Source: Bacillus sp. F19 (GTDB lineage Bacteria > Bacillota > Bacilli > Bacillales > Bacillaceae). From it: DNA of 64,000 bases. The DNA lies in the NCBI GenBank assembly GCA_023823795.1, contig CP085710.1, positions 1,204,001 to 1,268,000 on the forward strand. The letters run 5' to 3'. Below are positions 17,972 to 26,994 of the stretch, piece after piece. Made by a program: the position numbers and the translations under genes. The notes below the pieces were generated by a model. That model did not search any database, was not told where the DNA came from, and saw only the letters and a list, made by a program, of their open reading frames with translations. Position 1 is the stretch's first letter; each line of letters starts with the position of its first letter.

Positions 17972-18429
17972 CTAAACCAAAATTTGTCTATGTGACTTAC
18001 ATTGCAACAACTCCAGAAAAACTTTGGGAAGCATTAACAAACAGTGATTTTACAGAGAAATACTTTTTCGGAAGCAAAATTGAATCTAATTGGCAAGAAG
18101 GCTCAACTATTACCTATTCACGAAATGGACAAGTTTCCGATTACGGAAAAATACTAAAATGTGAGCCTCATCGTTTACTTTCTTTTACATGGACCTATGT
18201 AGAAGATAAAGCCTTGCGCGAGCAGCCCTCACAGGTTACTTTTGAATTATTCCCTTTGGATTCAACTGTAAAACTAACTCTTAAACATGAAAATCTTGTG
18301 CCTGCTGATATTGTAGAAAAGGAAGATACCTTTGAAGGTTTAAACAATGGTTGGCCTGCTATCCTGAGTAACTTGAAAAGTTTGCTTGAAACCGGAAACA
18401 CTTTGCCGCCTATTTCAATAGATAATTGA
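17968..18429 (+). CDS. SRPBCC (AHSA1-like) ligand-binding family protein
   Basis: The 153-residue protein has the helix-grip pattern: FVYVTYIATTPEKLWEALTN at the start, GKILKCEPHRLLSFTW in the middle, GLNNGWPAILSNLKSLLETG as the C-terminal helix. It is preceded by GAGGAGG and translationally coupled by ATGA overlap to the ArsR remnant. ArsR-SRPBCC pairs are common in Bacillus. The ligand is unknown. A terminator follows at 18491. Confidence 0.82.
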   Translation: MTKPKFVYVTYIATTPEKLWEALTNSDFTEKYFFGSKIESNWQEGSTITYSRNGQVSDYGKILKCEPHRLLSFTWTYVEDKALREQPSQVTFELFPLDSTVKLTLKHENLVPADIVEKEDTFEGLNNGWPAILSNLKSLLETGNTLPPISIDN

Positions 18430-18490
18430 GTTAAGTTTTAATTGAAGTATATTTATATGGTAATGATCATTAATAGAAGAAAAACATTTA

Positions 18491-18523
18491 AAAAGCTCTA
18501 GCAGATATTAGCTAGAGCTTTTC
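18491..18523 (+). terminator. Terminator of the ArsR-SRPBCC unit
   Basis: AAAGCTCTAGC pairs with GCTAGAGCTTT over 11 bp with an 8-base loop and a short T tail. Confidence 0.75.
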
Positions 18524-18758
18524 GTTGTGAGCCCGGCATGGATGCAGTTTATAGGGGGCAAGTCCCGAACCGAGAAGGCTTAATGCCTTTTTCTTCTGTT
18601 CCCAAGTTGTATTACGGGAGAGTTGTTAACTTGTCTGCCAGATGTTCTCCTTCGTTCCTTGGTTGAAGAACATCTGGATTTGCAAACGCCAAGTAAATTG
18701 AAACTCTCGTTCATGCAGCCGCCAGTCATTCTCATGAGTTTAATAAGTTATCTTATAT
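18524..18758. other. Unexplained structured intergenic segment
   Basis: It contains an 11-bp perfect stem (CCAGATGTTCT at 18638-18648, AGAACATCTGG at 18667-18677) and a G-rich segment around 18550-18590. A 61-codon frame crossing it has no ribosome site and looks like chance. It could be a remnant of a mobile element or structured RNA; I do not recognise it. Confidence 0.3.
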
Positions 18759-20351
18759 TTATTGAGGTAACAGTAAGATACCATCACCGACTGGACGTTC
18801 ACCAGTAGCATCAGAAGGCGTGCCTGCCAATTTTTGATTTACTGTCATGGTTGTGGAGCCGCCCCCATCAAGATTTAGGGCGTTTACAGCACCTAAAGAT
18901 TTTAAAAGCTGTGCACTTTCTTTAAAGTTAGCTCCAACGCTATAACCTGGTTTTCTTCCATCAATGGTTACCAAAAGAATAGTACCATCAGCTTTAATTC
19001 CAGCAACGGTTCGAGGATGCCGTCTTTGGCCGAACTGATAAAAGAACTCAGGGTTATCAGGCTGGTGAAATCCTTCTGCAGTTGAAGGGATGTCTATCTT
19101 TTCATTTTGCAGGAGTCTTGGGCCGCCATTGATGATTCCAATTCCTTTTCTTGAAGGAATCGAGCCTTCTTCTGTAAACATCTTTTCCTTGATATTCACC
19201 TTTTCTCCAGCTTGCAGATGATCATGAATCCACCGTGCATCTTCCGACGTACCCGATAAAACTGTACTTCCTTCAGGAATTTTGCCTCCACGTACATCTT
19301 TGATTTCGGTAACGATCCCTTTGCTGTTAATTACAGCTTCAGCACCGTCACCAGAAGGAGTATTCGTTCCAAAGTGTGTAGAGTACTGGATCAATTCGCT
19401 TGAATCTGTACAAGTATAATCGTGTTTTGGCTGATTGGTTTCTTTATCACCGACACCGCCGCATCCCCGAATAAGGCCAGGTACCCGATTTAGACCATCT
19501 ATTTCCCTTTTTTCACCATCAGATGTTTGTATACTGAGTTTTGTATTTATCGTAGATATGGAAGCATGATTTTTCTCGTTCAAAATGAGGCTTGTTCGAC
19601 CATTTACAGCCTCGCTAATAAGCTTGCCATCTACCATAGAAATACCTGCAAGGTCGCCCTCAGTTCCATCTTTTGGACCCATTACAAAATATCCGCCATT
19701 AATACCGCCTATTGCATTCATCCTCTTTGACATACTAGTCAGCTTTTCTTTACTTTGGACTTGGTCATTTGCTATAACAGGCGTTATATGCCCTTTAAAC
19801 GTTTTTGGGTTTATCTCAAGAACATTAACAACCCATGGTCCTGTGGTCGCATCTCCGTCTTCTCCCGTAAAAACAACCCTTGAATCGCTGTAGCCTCTTG
19901 ACTTCAATTCATCTTTTAAAATCTTAGCTTGAGACTCTGCTTGGTATGGCCCGATTCTCACTAGATATCCAAGAGGTTCTCGTTCTGGATCGTCTTGTGC
20001 TCTTTCATTGACTGTATGAATAAATGAATCATAGCCTTGAGAAGCCAACTTTTCTTTTAGTTTTATTGCTTCATTATTTGAGGTAAGGAAATCTACATTT
20101 ACCATGAAGGCATCTTCATGATTTGTTTTTCCGTAAACGAGTCTAGAAAATGTTGCTCCTTCCTGTAATTTTTGTGATTCTTTAGTTTCATACTTCATAA
20201 ATGGTGATCGAGCTTCTGCTTTAACAATTTTCGTTTTTGCATCGTAACCATAGGTAAGAGATGGAGTTATAAGCATACATAATGCTGCTAAAGTTATGTG
20301 AGAAAACCTTATAATTCCTTTTTTATGAGGTTGAAATGTTTGTTTCTTCAT
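18759..20351 (-). CDS. Secreted SPOR-domain phosphodiester glycosidase (NAGPA-like)
   Basis: About 530 residues: signal peptide (HITLAALCMLITPSLTYG), a SPOR-like region around 80-165 with two repeats (FMVNVDFLTSNNEAIKLKEK and YLVRIGPYQAESQAKILKDE), then a NAGPA/DUF2233 domain with NAIGGINGGYF, RHPRTVAGIKADG and the hallmark ALNLDGGGSTTM. The family cleaves sugar phosphodiesters, and the SPOR part probably binds cell-wall glycan. GGGAGG favours the ATG at 20351 over the one at 20354. Apparently monocistronic. Confidence 0.85.
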   Translation of the reverse strand: MKKQTFQPHKKGIIRFSHITLAALCMLITPSLTYGYDAKTKIVKAEARSPFMKYETKESQKLQEGATFSRLVYGKTNHEDAFMVNVDFLTSNNEAIKLKEKLASQGYDSFIHTVNERAQDDPEREPLGYLVRIGPYQAESQAKILKDELKSRGYSDSRVVFTGEDGDATTGPWVVNVLEINPKTFKGHITPVIANDQVQSKEKLTSMSKRMNAIGGINGGYFVMGPKDGTEGDLAGISMVDGKLISEAVNGRTSLILNEKNHASISTINTKLSIQTSDGEKREIDGLNRVPGLIRGCGGVGDKETNQPKHDYTCTDSSELIQYSTHFGTNTPSGDGAEAVINSKGIVTEIKDVRGGKIPEGSTVLSGTSEDARWIHDHLQAGEKVNIKEKMFTEEGSIPSRKGIGIINGGPRLLQNEKIDIPSTAEGFHQPDNPEFFYQFGQRRHPRTVAGIKADGTILLVTIDGRKPGYSVGANFKESAQLLKSLGAVNALNLDGGGSTTMTVNQKLAGTPSDATGERPVGDGILLLPQ

Positions 20352-20591
20352 CATTGCCTCCCTTAGAGTTGTGTCTACTTTACTTTACTAAATTGTTATT
20401 AAGCTAGAGTAAAGGGAACATTATGTGTTTATTAACATTTGTTTACATAGTTAGAAATAGAAGGATTATGAATAATAATAAAAAATGTATATCTTTGATA
20501 CTATTAACAAACAAAAATGCACTAGCATAATTATTTTATAATTTAATACATTATTTTCTCTAAATAAAAGGTAAGTGAAACTAGAAAAAAC

Positions 20592-20632
20592 AACCGATTT
20601 TTCTCCGCAGCGCAGGAAAAATCGGTTATTTT
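20592..20632. terminator. Terminator-like hairpin
   Basis: AACCGATTTTTC and GAAAAATCGGTT pair over 12 bp and are followed by ATTTTC. It lies upstream of the glycosidase gene on the opposite strand and does not obviously end a gene. Confidence 0.55.
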
Positions 20633-20660
20633 CATCCTGGAATTCTCATAGCGTTTGTTT

Positions 20661-20778
20661 TCCGCGAATTTACAACGTTAAGGATATTTCAGCAATAAAT
20701 ATCACAATTTTCTCAGTGTCATAAATGAGAAATTGGGATTTATTTATTCAAAAATTGCGCCAAATTGTGGAGTAGATA
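20661..20778. repeat. Dispersed repeat, copy 2 (with hairpin)
   Basis: Second copy of the 7281-7395 segment in the same orientation, sharing ATTTACAACGTTAAGGATAT, the AATGAGAAATTGGGATTTA hairpin arm and ATTGCGCC. It lacks the GGGGTACCGCC tip seen in copy 1. Confidence 0.6.
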
Positions 20779-20956
20779 TCATTGTTTAACACTTTCTTTT
20801 CAGAAATTTATTTGTCTTATAACTTTATTGAAACTAAGGACCACATTCTAGTGTATCAGTCAAAGTAAAATTTATTTTATCTTATAGATCATTTAGGTTA
20901 CGGATACCCCTGATTACTAGGAGTATAAGGTAAACCATTTACTAAATATGCCTCAT

Positions 20957-21295
20957 TCAACTGAGAACCTCCACAGTAAATCCGCCTGGAGCTTTAACAT
21001 AGAATGTCCAGCGATGAGCCATTTTGGGCGGTTTCACATCAAATCCATCATCCTTTAATCGTTGATTAATCTCGTTCACTCTTTCTTTACTCTCTTGTAA
21101 GAAGCCAATATGAAAGGACTTAGGGTAGTTTACCTTGGTATCTTTCATCAAGGCGAGCAACAATCCGTTTTCGTCAGTCATTACAGTAAATGAATCGCCA
21201 TGTATGCTCTTGGTTTGCAACTCGAAATATTTCGCCAAGAACTCTCGGGCAGCGTTAACGTCAGTGACCGTAAGATTGATATGATTTAGTTTCAT
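20957..21295 (-). CDS. VOC-family protein
   Basis: A 112-residue glyoxalase-fold protein: MKLNHINLTVTDVNAAREFL at the start, HIGFLQESKERVNEINQRL in the middle, and APGGFTVEVLS at the end. The N-terminal His and C-terminal Glu occupy metal-ligand positions. Start ATG at 21295 follows GAGGAAG. Solitary gene flanked by repeat-rich spacers; function unknown. Confidence 0.8.
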   Translation of the reverse strand: MKLNHINLTVTDVNAAREFLAKYFELQTKSIHGDSFTVMTDENGLLLALMKDTKVNYPKSFHIGFLQESKERVNEINQRLKDDGFDVKPPKMAHRWTFYVKAPGGFTVEVLS

Positions 21296-21628
21296 AGGTT
21301 ACACTTCCTCTACTTAGGAATAACTTTCTAAACCGTTCGACCACACTTGATGTAGACCTTCTTGTTTCTTCCTCTCTATTGTAACGACTAATATAAGTTC
21401 AGAAATCGATAAAATGATTGAAGTTCCCTACAACTTTAGATCGAGGTTAAGACCACGTTTATTTATCAAATTGTTCGTTAAAAACGTAATTTACTTTTGA
21501 CGCTGACCTTATACCCAAAACGGCCACTTATCCCATTGCAGGAAACGTACCCAATAAAAGAAACGCCTTCTTACTTAAGAAGTGCGCCCGTTTGTTGAAC
21601 AAGGTTTCAATTAATATCCCCTAAATAA
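21296..21628. other. Spacer with short dispersed repeats
   Basis: No gene seen. It contains GTGCGCCCGTTTGTTGAA (21581-21598), related to the tail of the dispersed repeats at 7281 and 20661. Confidence 0.35.
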
Positions 21629-21985
21629 ACTGTTCAAGAGCGAATAATAGAAGGATTGAATGGCTTAAAAAAAATTTATGGCATCGAAATTGAATACCAA
21701 TGGAATGACTATACACCTGGGGCGAAAGTTTCAATAGAAGCCGAGTCAATTGCAAAAGAAGCGATCCGTTGTGTTGTAGGAGATGCAAACACAGCACCAC
21801 CCGTCGTAACTTCAGGAAGTGCTGATTTTCATTTTTATACTATCAAGCATCCGAACGTGAAAGCGACGATGATAGGTATAGGCGCAGGCTTAGTACCAGG
21901 CTTGCATCATCCAGATATGACGTTAAGCAAATCGGCGCTCGATGTTGGTGCACGGATTTTAGCAGAATCACTTAAAAGAGCCTGA
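21629..21985 (+). pseudogene. C-terminal remnant of an M20-family amidohydrolase
   Basis: The frame is open from 21629 (after TAA at 21626) and encodes RIIEGLNGLKKIYGIEIEYQ, the dimerisation-domain exit, then SGSADFHFYTIKHPNVKAT and GLVPGLHHPDMTLSKSALD. That is the characteristic C-terminal end of M20 N-acyl-amino-acid amidohydrolases with its late metal-binding His. About 270 N-terminal residues are missing. It lies upstream of the transporter of the racemase locus, where an N-succinyl-amino-acid desuccinylase would make sense. Confidence 0.7.
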
Positions 21986-22058
21986 AAAATAAATCGGGTT
22001 TAAAAAATAAATGGAAAAATCAAATTGACGAATGACGAGAGAGCGTTTATTATTACCC

Positions 22059-22139
22059 TAATAGCGTCTATTTTGCGACAATTATAAATTTTTAAAAAAT
22101 AATAGCGTCTATTTTTTGACAATTAATAATTGTCAAAAA
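22059..22139 (+). promoter_or_regulatory. Operator-like direct repeats and palindrome upstream of the NhaC gene
   Basis: TAATAGCGTCTATTTT occurs at 22059 and again at 22100, 41 bp apart (about four helical turns), each followed by a GACAATTA element. A perfect palindrome with 12-bp arms TTTTTGACAATT/AATTGTCAAAAA (22113-22139) overlaps the second. A GCGTCTATTT element recurs at 24929 in the regulator-racemase intergenic region, so these are likely sites for the regulator at 23621-24886. Confidence 0.6.
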
Positions 22140-22168
22140 TAATAAGTCGTTTATTGGGGGGAGTAAGT

Positions 22169-23590
22169 ATGAAAAAAGAGATGTCTTTTAGGGTGGCAAT
22201 CATTCCACTCGTGGTGATGATTGCTGTAATGAGCATTACAATTATTTTTCTTGAGCAGGGACCGCATATTCCACTGATAGTTGGGACGACTGTTGCTGCC
22301 ATTGTTGCGTGGCGCTCGGGTTATAAATGGAAAGAGATTGAAGAGGCAATGTACAAGGGAATTCGCCTTGCATTACCAGCTATTATTATCATCATTCTTG
22401 TCGGCTTAACCATTGGTGCTTGGATTGGCGGGGGAATTGTAGCGACTATGATTTATTATGGTTTAAAAATTATTACACCTTCATTATTTTTAGTTTCAAT
22501 CACAGTTATTTGCTCCGTTGTTTCTTTAGCAATTGGGAGTTCGTGGTCAACAATGGGAACAATAGGGGTTGCTGGTATAGGTATTGGGGTAAGCATGGGC
22601 ATTCCAGCACCGATGGTTGCAGGTGCTATTATTTCCGGTTCTTATTTTGGAGATAAAATGTCACCGCTTTCAGACACGACAAACTTAGCAGCAGGCTTAA
22701 CAAATACTGATTTGTTTGTCCATATTCGTCATATGCTATATACGACGATTCCAGGGTTAGTTATAACGTTAACAGTGTATGCAGTTTTAGGGAAGAATTT
22801 TGGCAATAGCGGAGTTGACACTGCTGGTATTCAACAAACCATTGGTGTTCTGCACGATAGCTTTTTAATTTCCCCTTTTCTATTAATTATTCCGCTGCTT
22901 GTAATGGTGTTAGTAGCCAAAAAGGTGCCTGCCATTCCGGCTCTTATTGTTGGAATTATACTTGGATTTTTATCTCAAATCTTTATTCAAGGCGGTTCTG
23001 TTTCTGATGCGATTGCTGCTTTACAAAGTGGGTTTGTGATCGATACGGGAAACAAGATGGTTGATGATTTGTTCAACCGCGGCGGTTTAGATTCCATGAT
23101 GTATACAGTTTCGATGACCATTGTAGCAATGACATTTGGAGGTGTTTTGGAACACACAGGAATGCTTCAGGCGATTGTGAACCAAATTTTAAAGATTGCT
23201 AGAACTGCAAAAGGCGTTGTTGTTTCAACAGTTCTCTCTTGTTTTGCAACAAATGCTACTTGCTCTGAACAATACATTTCAATCGTCATTCCTTCTAGGA
23301 TGTATGCAAATGCATACACAGAAAAGGGTCTTCATTCGAAAAATCTGTCACGTGCTCTTGAGGATGGAGGAACGTTAACGTCTGTCTTTTTTCCATGGAA
23401 TACATGCGGAGTTTTTATATTGGGAACGCTTGGTGTTCATACATTTGAGTATGCACCTTATGCTGTGCTTAATTTCATCGTTCCAATTATTTCAATAATA
23501 TATGCATTAACAGGATTGACGATTGTGAGGTTAACAGAATCAGAAATGTTGGCGCTGAAGAAAGAACAAGAGGGTACATTGAATGTTTAA
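22169..23590 (+). CDS. NhaC-family Na+/H+ antiporter or amino acid carrier
   Basis: A 473-residue polytopic protein with about 11-12 helices. It carries the NhaC motif GDKMSPLSDTTNLAAG near 165-180 and a second NATCSEQYISIVIP-containing half. NhaC-family members exchange sodium and protons, and some carry organic acids or amino acids. Its place in the racemase locus suggests substrate uptake. Start ATG at 22169 follows GGGGGGAG; the upstream frame from 22130 lacks a ribosome site. Confidence 0.82.
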   Translation: MKKEMSFRVAIIPLVVMIAVMSITIIFLEQGPHIPLIVGTTVAAIVAWRSGYKWKEIEEAMYKGIRLALPAIIIIILVGLTIGAWIGGGIVATMIYYGLKIITPSLFLVSITVICSVVSLAIGSSWSTMGTIGVAGIGIGVSMGIPAPMVAGAIISGSYFGDKMSPLSDTTNLAAGLTNTDLFVHIRHMLYTTIPGLVITLTVYAVLGKNFGNSGVDTAGIQQTIGVLHDSFLISPFLLIIPLLVMVLVAKKVPAIPALIVGIILGFLSQIFIQGGSVSDAIAALQSGFVIDTGNKMVDDLFNRGGLDSMMYTVSMTIVAMTFGGVLEHTGMLQAIVNQILKIARTAKGVVVSTVLSCFATNATCSEQYISIVIPSRMYANAYTEKGLHSKNLSRALEDGGTLTSVFFPWNTCGVFILGTLGVHTFEYAPYAVLNFIVPIISIIYALTGLTIVRLTESEMLALKKEQEGTLNV

Positions 23591-23620
23591 AGGGAAAATG
23601 GTAAGCTCGCCAAAGTGAAC

Positions 23621-24886
23621 TTACCTGTAAATTGGGATATTAAGCTCATAAATAGCACGCGGACGACCTTGTTGGTACGTCATTTCTTCACCAATAACAG
23701 TAACATATCCATGGTCGACTAATTTTTTTAAGATACGTTCTGTTGTGCGTCGCGTAACTTGCATGTAATTTGAAAGATCCGCTGTTGTAAATTGAAGGGA
23801 TTGACGAGATCTGCTAAATTGGATTATTTTTGACAAGTTAGCAGGGCTAAGCTTAGTTTCTTTCGCTATTTGTAAAAGTTCTGGATGGTCATTCTTTAGA
23901 TTTTGTACTTTGTTTTCTTTTGGAAATGGGCCAAGCAGTTCTTTTTCTTCCGTTAAAATGTAACCACAGCTTTCGTTTTCATGATTTAAAGCGAAACTTC
24001 GTGCAATTTTTGCATTTTGTTTGGCTTCTGTTGCAGTGGCTCCGTATCCAAAACCAACTGCAATAAAATCTTGCCAAGTTAATAGAAAATCCCGAAACGC
24101 GCTGGTTTTCATAAGCGCTTCAATATCGCCGCGCGTACTATAAAGGATGAATGAGTATTCATCTACTTGTTGAAAAGAACCATGCAAGCCACGGGCGAAA
24201 TCGTCCAGATGTTTGATTTGAAGATTATGTGGCGTCAAGCTCGAAACAAAACTGGCCGCTACTTTGGCAGAAAGACTTTTAGCTAGCTCAGCTTGTGCTT
24301 TTGCATCCTGCAAACCACGAATCAACGATTTTGTGGGATCAAGCATCCGCTGCGACGGGAGGCCAAGCGCTTGAAGCTGATCGTACACTGCATGGACACT
24401 CGTTAAAGCAAAGTCGATGACACCTAATTTAAAGCGGGAATAGTGAAAATCGACGATCTCAGGTATATCAATCTTGTTTGGTAACATGGCTGCATAGTCC
24501 ATTACATGAGGAGAACGATTGATGCCTATGTCCATTAACACGTTTGACACAAAGGAAGAATCGATTAAATCGATTGAAATTCGATCAATTGGAATATCCT
24601 TGTGGTGTAAAAGTGAAAGTAAAGAAGTCGCTATGGTCATTTCGTCTTGCTCTAAAAAAACAGATGGAATTGGCAATTGTTCTCGCATTTCTTTAGAAGC
24701 ATAGAAAGGTAATGCGCCTGAGAAAAAGACGGCATCACATGGTTTTAGATGTCTAATAAGTTCCGCTGCTTCTTGTGGCTGTAAATATACATATGGATCA
24801 ATTTGAATGCCATCAATTCGAGGTGCAACAGACAATATAGTATTAATAAAATCTGCTGAACCTATGACTGCAATTTTTGTCGTCAT
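23621..24886 (-). CDS. Transcriptional regulator with C-terminal winged helix
   Basis: A 421-residue protein. The N-terminal half has an alpha/beta sensor-like fold (KIAVIGSADFINTILSV, HLKPCDAVFFSGALPFY) reminiscent of PrpR_N-type ligand domains. The last 80 residues form a helix-turn-helix (FTTADLSNYMQVTRRTTERI, then wing QQGRPRAIYEL). It is divergent from the racemase gene; GCGTCTATTT repeats lie in front of both the racemase and NhaC genes. I infer that it controls the locus in response to an amino acid derivative. Confidence 0.65.
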   Translation of the reverse strand: MTTKIAVIGSADFINTILSVAPRIDGIQIDPYVYLQPQEAAELIRHLKPCDAVFFSGALPFYASKEMREQLPIPSVFLEQDEMTIATSLLSLLHHKDIPIDRISIDLIDSSFVSNVLMDIGINRSPHVMDYAAMLPNKIDIPEIVDFHYSRFKLGVIDFALTSVHAVYDQLQALGLPSQRMLDPTKSLIRGLQDAKAQAELAKSLSAKVAASFVSSLTPHNLQIKHLDDFARGLHGSFQQVDEYSFILYSTRGDIEALMKTSAFRDFLLTWQDFIAVGFGYGATATEAKQNAKIARSFALNHENESCGYILTEEKELLGPFPKENKVQNLKNDHPELLQIAKETKLSPANLSKIIQFSRSRQSLQFTTADLSNYMQVTRRTTERILKKLVDHGYVTVIGEEMTYQQGRPRAIYELNIPIYR

Positions 24887-24928
24887 TGTTCAAACTCCCT
24901 ATAGTTATTCTAAAAGTTTATTTATTTT

Positions 24929-24946
24929 GCGTCTATTTAACGTCAA
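24929..24946. promoter_or_regulatory. Operator-like motif between regulator and racemase genes
   Basis: GCGTCTATTTAACGTCAA resembles the repeated GCGTCTATTTT(G)CGACAA element before the NhaC gene. Its place in the 108-bp divergent region fits control of both directions. Confidence 0.5.
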
Positions 24947-24994
24947 CTATATCAAATAACAAAAACGATTGTAAACGGAAAGGAATCCACTATT

Positions 24995-26122
24995 ATGAAA
25001 ATTACAGCGATTCACCTTTATGCCATTCGTTTGCCACTTCATGTTCCATTCGTCGTGAGTTACCACACATATCGTGATATGCCCTCTATTATTGTGAAAC
25101 TTGAAACAGATGAGGGGATTACAGGTTACGGGGAAGGGGTCGCTGACGAACATGTGACTGGTGACACGTGGGAAAGTACGTTTCACATTTTGAAAAGCAC
25201 ATTAGCTCCAGTAATATTGGGCACAGATCCAATGAATATGGAGAAATTACATGACAATATGAATGGAGCAATTTACGGTGCACCAACTGCAAAAGCGGCA
25301 ATTGATATTGCTTGCTTTGATATTATGGGTAAAAAGCTTGGACAGCCTGTCTATCAATTGATTGGAGGACGCTATCATGATGAATTCCCGATTACACATG
25401 TACTAAGTATTGCAGAGCCAGAACAGATGGCTGAAGAAGCCTCTTCCATGGTCAATAAAGGATATGATTCATTTAAAATGAAAGTCGGGACTGATGCCAA
25501 GAAAGATGTCAAGAGAATTCAGGCTGTACGTGAACGGGTAGGAAAAGATGTTGCTATTCGTGTGGACGTCAATCAAGGCTGGAAAAACAGTGCAACGACA
25601 TTAGCGGCAATGCGCTCATTGCGGAACTTGGACCTTGACTGGCTAGAACAGCCTGTTCTAGCTGATGATATCGATGGGATGGCCTTCATTAAATCAAAGA
25701 CAGATGTCCCGCTTATGATTGACGAGGGGCTTAAAGGGCCCAGAGAAATGCGAGAAATTATTCAGAAACGTGCGGCTGATAAAGTAAATATTAAATTGAT
25801 GAAATGCGGTGGAATATATCCCACTGTGAAGCTGGCCCATCAAGCAGAGTTGGCTGGAATTGAATGTCAGATTGGCTCTATGGTCGAATCCTCTGTCGCT
25901 TCTTCTGCAGGATTTCATGTTGCTTTTTCGAAAAAAATCATTACAAGTGTTGAACTAACAGGCCCCTTGAAGTTTTCAAAGGATGTTGGTAATCTTCACT
26001 ATGATGTACCCTTTATTCGACTGACTGAAAAGCCTGGATTAGGTGTAGATGTAAATGAAGATATAGTTAGCGAATTAACGGTTTTTCAAGATGTTGTTCG
26101 CTACGATGAGGAAAATCTATGA
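24995..26122 (+). CDS. Enolase-superfamily racemase, likely N-succinyl-amino-acid (Arg/Lys) racemase
   Basis: This 375-residue mandelate racemase/muconate lactonising enzyme-type barrel has the full catalytic set: K161-x-K163 (FKMKVG), metal ligands D191 (RVDVNQGW), E218 (WLEQPV) and D243 (MIDEGL), and K267 (NIKLMKCGG). Lysines on both sides of the barrel fit racemases and epimerases. From memory the sequence closely resembles the Bacillus cereus N-succinyl-L-Arg/Lys racemase; a dipeptide epimerase is the alternative. It is followed with ATGA overlap by a GNAT acyltransferase. Confidence 0.75.
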   Translation: MKITAIHLYAIRLPLHVPFVVSYHTYRDMPSIIVKLETDEGITGYGEGVADEHVTGDTWESTFHILKSTLAPVILGTDPMNMEKLHDNMNGAIYGAPTAKAAIDIACFDIMGKKLGQPVYQLIGGRYHDEFPITHVLSIAEPEQMAEEASSMVNKGYDSFKMKVGTDAKKDVKRIQAVRERVGKDVAIRVDVNQGWKNSATTLAAMRSLRNLDLDWLEQPVLADDIDGMAFIKSKTDVPLMIDEGLKGPREMREIIQKRAADKVNIKLMKCGGIYPTVKLAHQAELAGIECQIGSMVESSVASSAGFHVAFSKKIITSVELTGPLKFSKDVGNLHYDVPFIRLTEKPGLGVDVNEDIVSELTVFQDVVRYDEENL

Positions 26123-26826
26123 AAATTCTTTATGAAGGAACCTTGAATCATTGCAAGCAACAATACAAAGTTCTGCCGTTAACTATAGATCATGTAAAAC
26201 CAATATTAACCTTACAGGAAATTGTGATTGAATCGTTGGAAAACAAGGATATTCTGCAACCTCTTTCCTTAGAGGAATATCAGTATATTTTAGAAGGAAA
26301 CGGCCTGATGATCGGGGCGTTCGTTGAGAAACAGCTCATTGCATTTCGTGCGCTCCTGGTACCTCCGATTGATCAAGATCATTTAGGCTGGGACTTAGGT
26401 TTAGCAGAAGAGGATTTAGCAAGTGTCATCTATCAGGAAATATCGAATGTTCATCCAGCTTACCGTGGGAATCGTCTACAGCAAACATTGGCCACTCTCG
26501 TCATGCAAGAATTAGGAAAGCTTAACAAGACTTATGAATATATTTGTTGTACAGTTGCACCATTTAATATTCCAAGTTTAAAAGATAAATTCAACCAGGG
26601 AATGGAAATTGCTGCTATGAAAGAAAAATATGGCGGCCAATTACGCTATATTTTTGTTAAGAAATTAGAGGATGATAGAAATAGAGATTGGACAGAAATC
26701 GTTACACTTCAAATGGGCGACACGGGTGGTCAGCAAGCCCTTCTCACAGAAGGCTGGCGTGGAATCCAAATGAGAAATCATGATGGAGAGTATTGGGTGG
26801 ATTATGCTGACAGCTCCCGTATCTGA
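26119..26826 (+). CDS. GNAT-family N-acyltransferase, probably partner of the racemase
   Basis: The 235-residue protein overlaps the racemase stop by four bases (ATGA), implying translational coupling. It has GNAT features: a central acyl-CoA loop region (VHPAYRGNRLQQTLATLVMQ near 112-131) and a strand-helix end (YICCTVAPFNIPSLKDKFNQG). In the known D- to L-amino-acid conversion route an N-succinyltransferase of this fold supplies the racemase substrate, so that role is inferred. The C-terminal 60 residues are an extra extension. Confidence 0.75.
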   Translation: MKILYEGTLNHCKQQYKVLPLTIDHVKPILTLQEIVIESLENKDILQPLSLEEYQYILEGNGLMIGAFVEKQLIAFRALLVPPIDQDHLGWDLGLAEEDLASVIYQEISNVHPAYRGNRLQQTLATLVMQELGKLNKTYEYICCTVAPFNIPSLKDKFNQGMEIAAMKEKYGGQLRYIFVKKLEDDRNRDWTEIVTLQMGDTGGQQALLTEGWRGIQMRNHDGEYWVDYADSSRI

Positions 26827-26994
26827 AACAGATGGATGAATGATATTTCGCAAACGTCCTTTACAAGCTTTGATTGAAAGATGCAGAGTCAAGACTTGGG
26901 CGAGAGACTTTTTTAGAAGTTCAGATCATTCACTCAGAGATGATACTGTAAGGTGTTTCAATGATTCGTTATGTTTCTTGACAAAATGATCAAA

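Noticed and set aside
18623-18808. 61-codon ORF crossing the structured spacer
   Set aside because: No ribosome site, overlaps the 3' end of the glycosidase gene on the other strand, and protein is not family-like.
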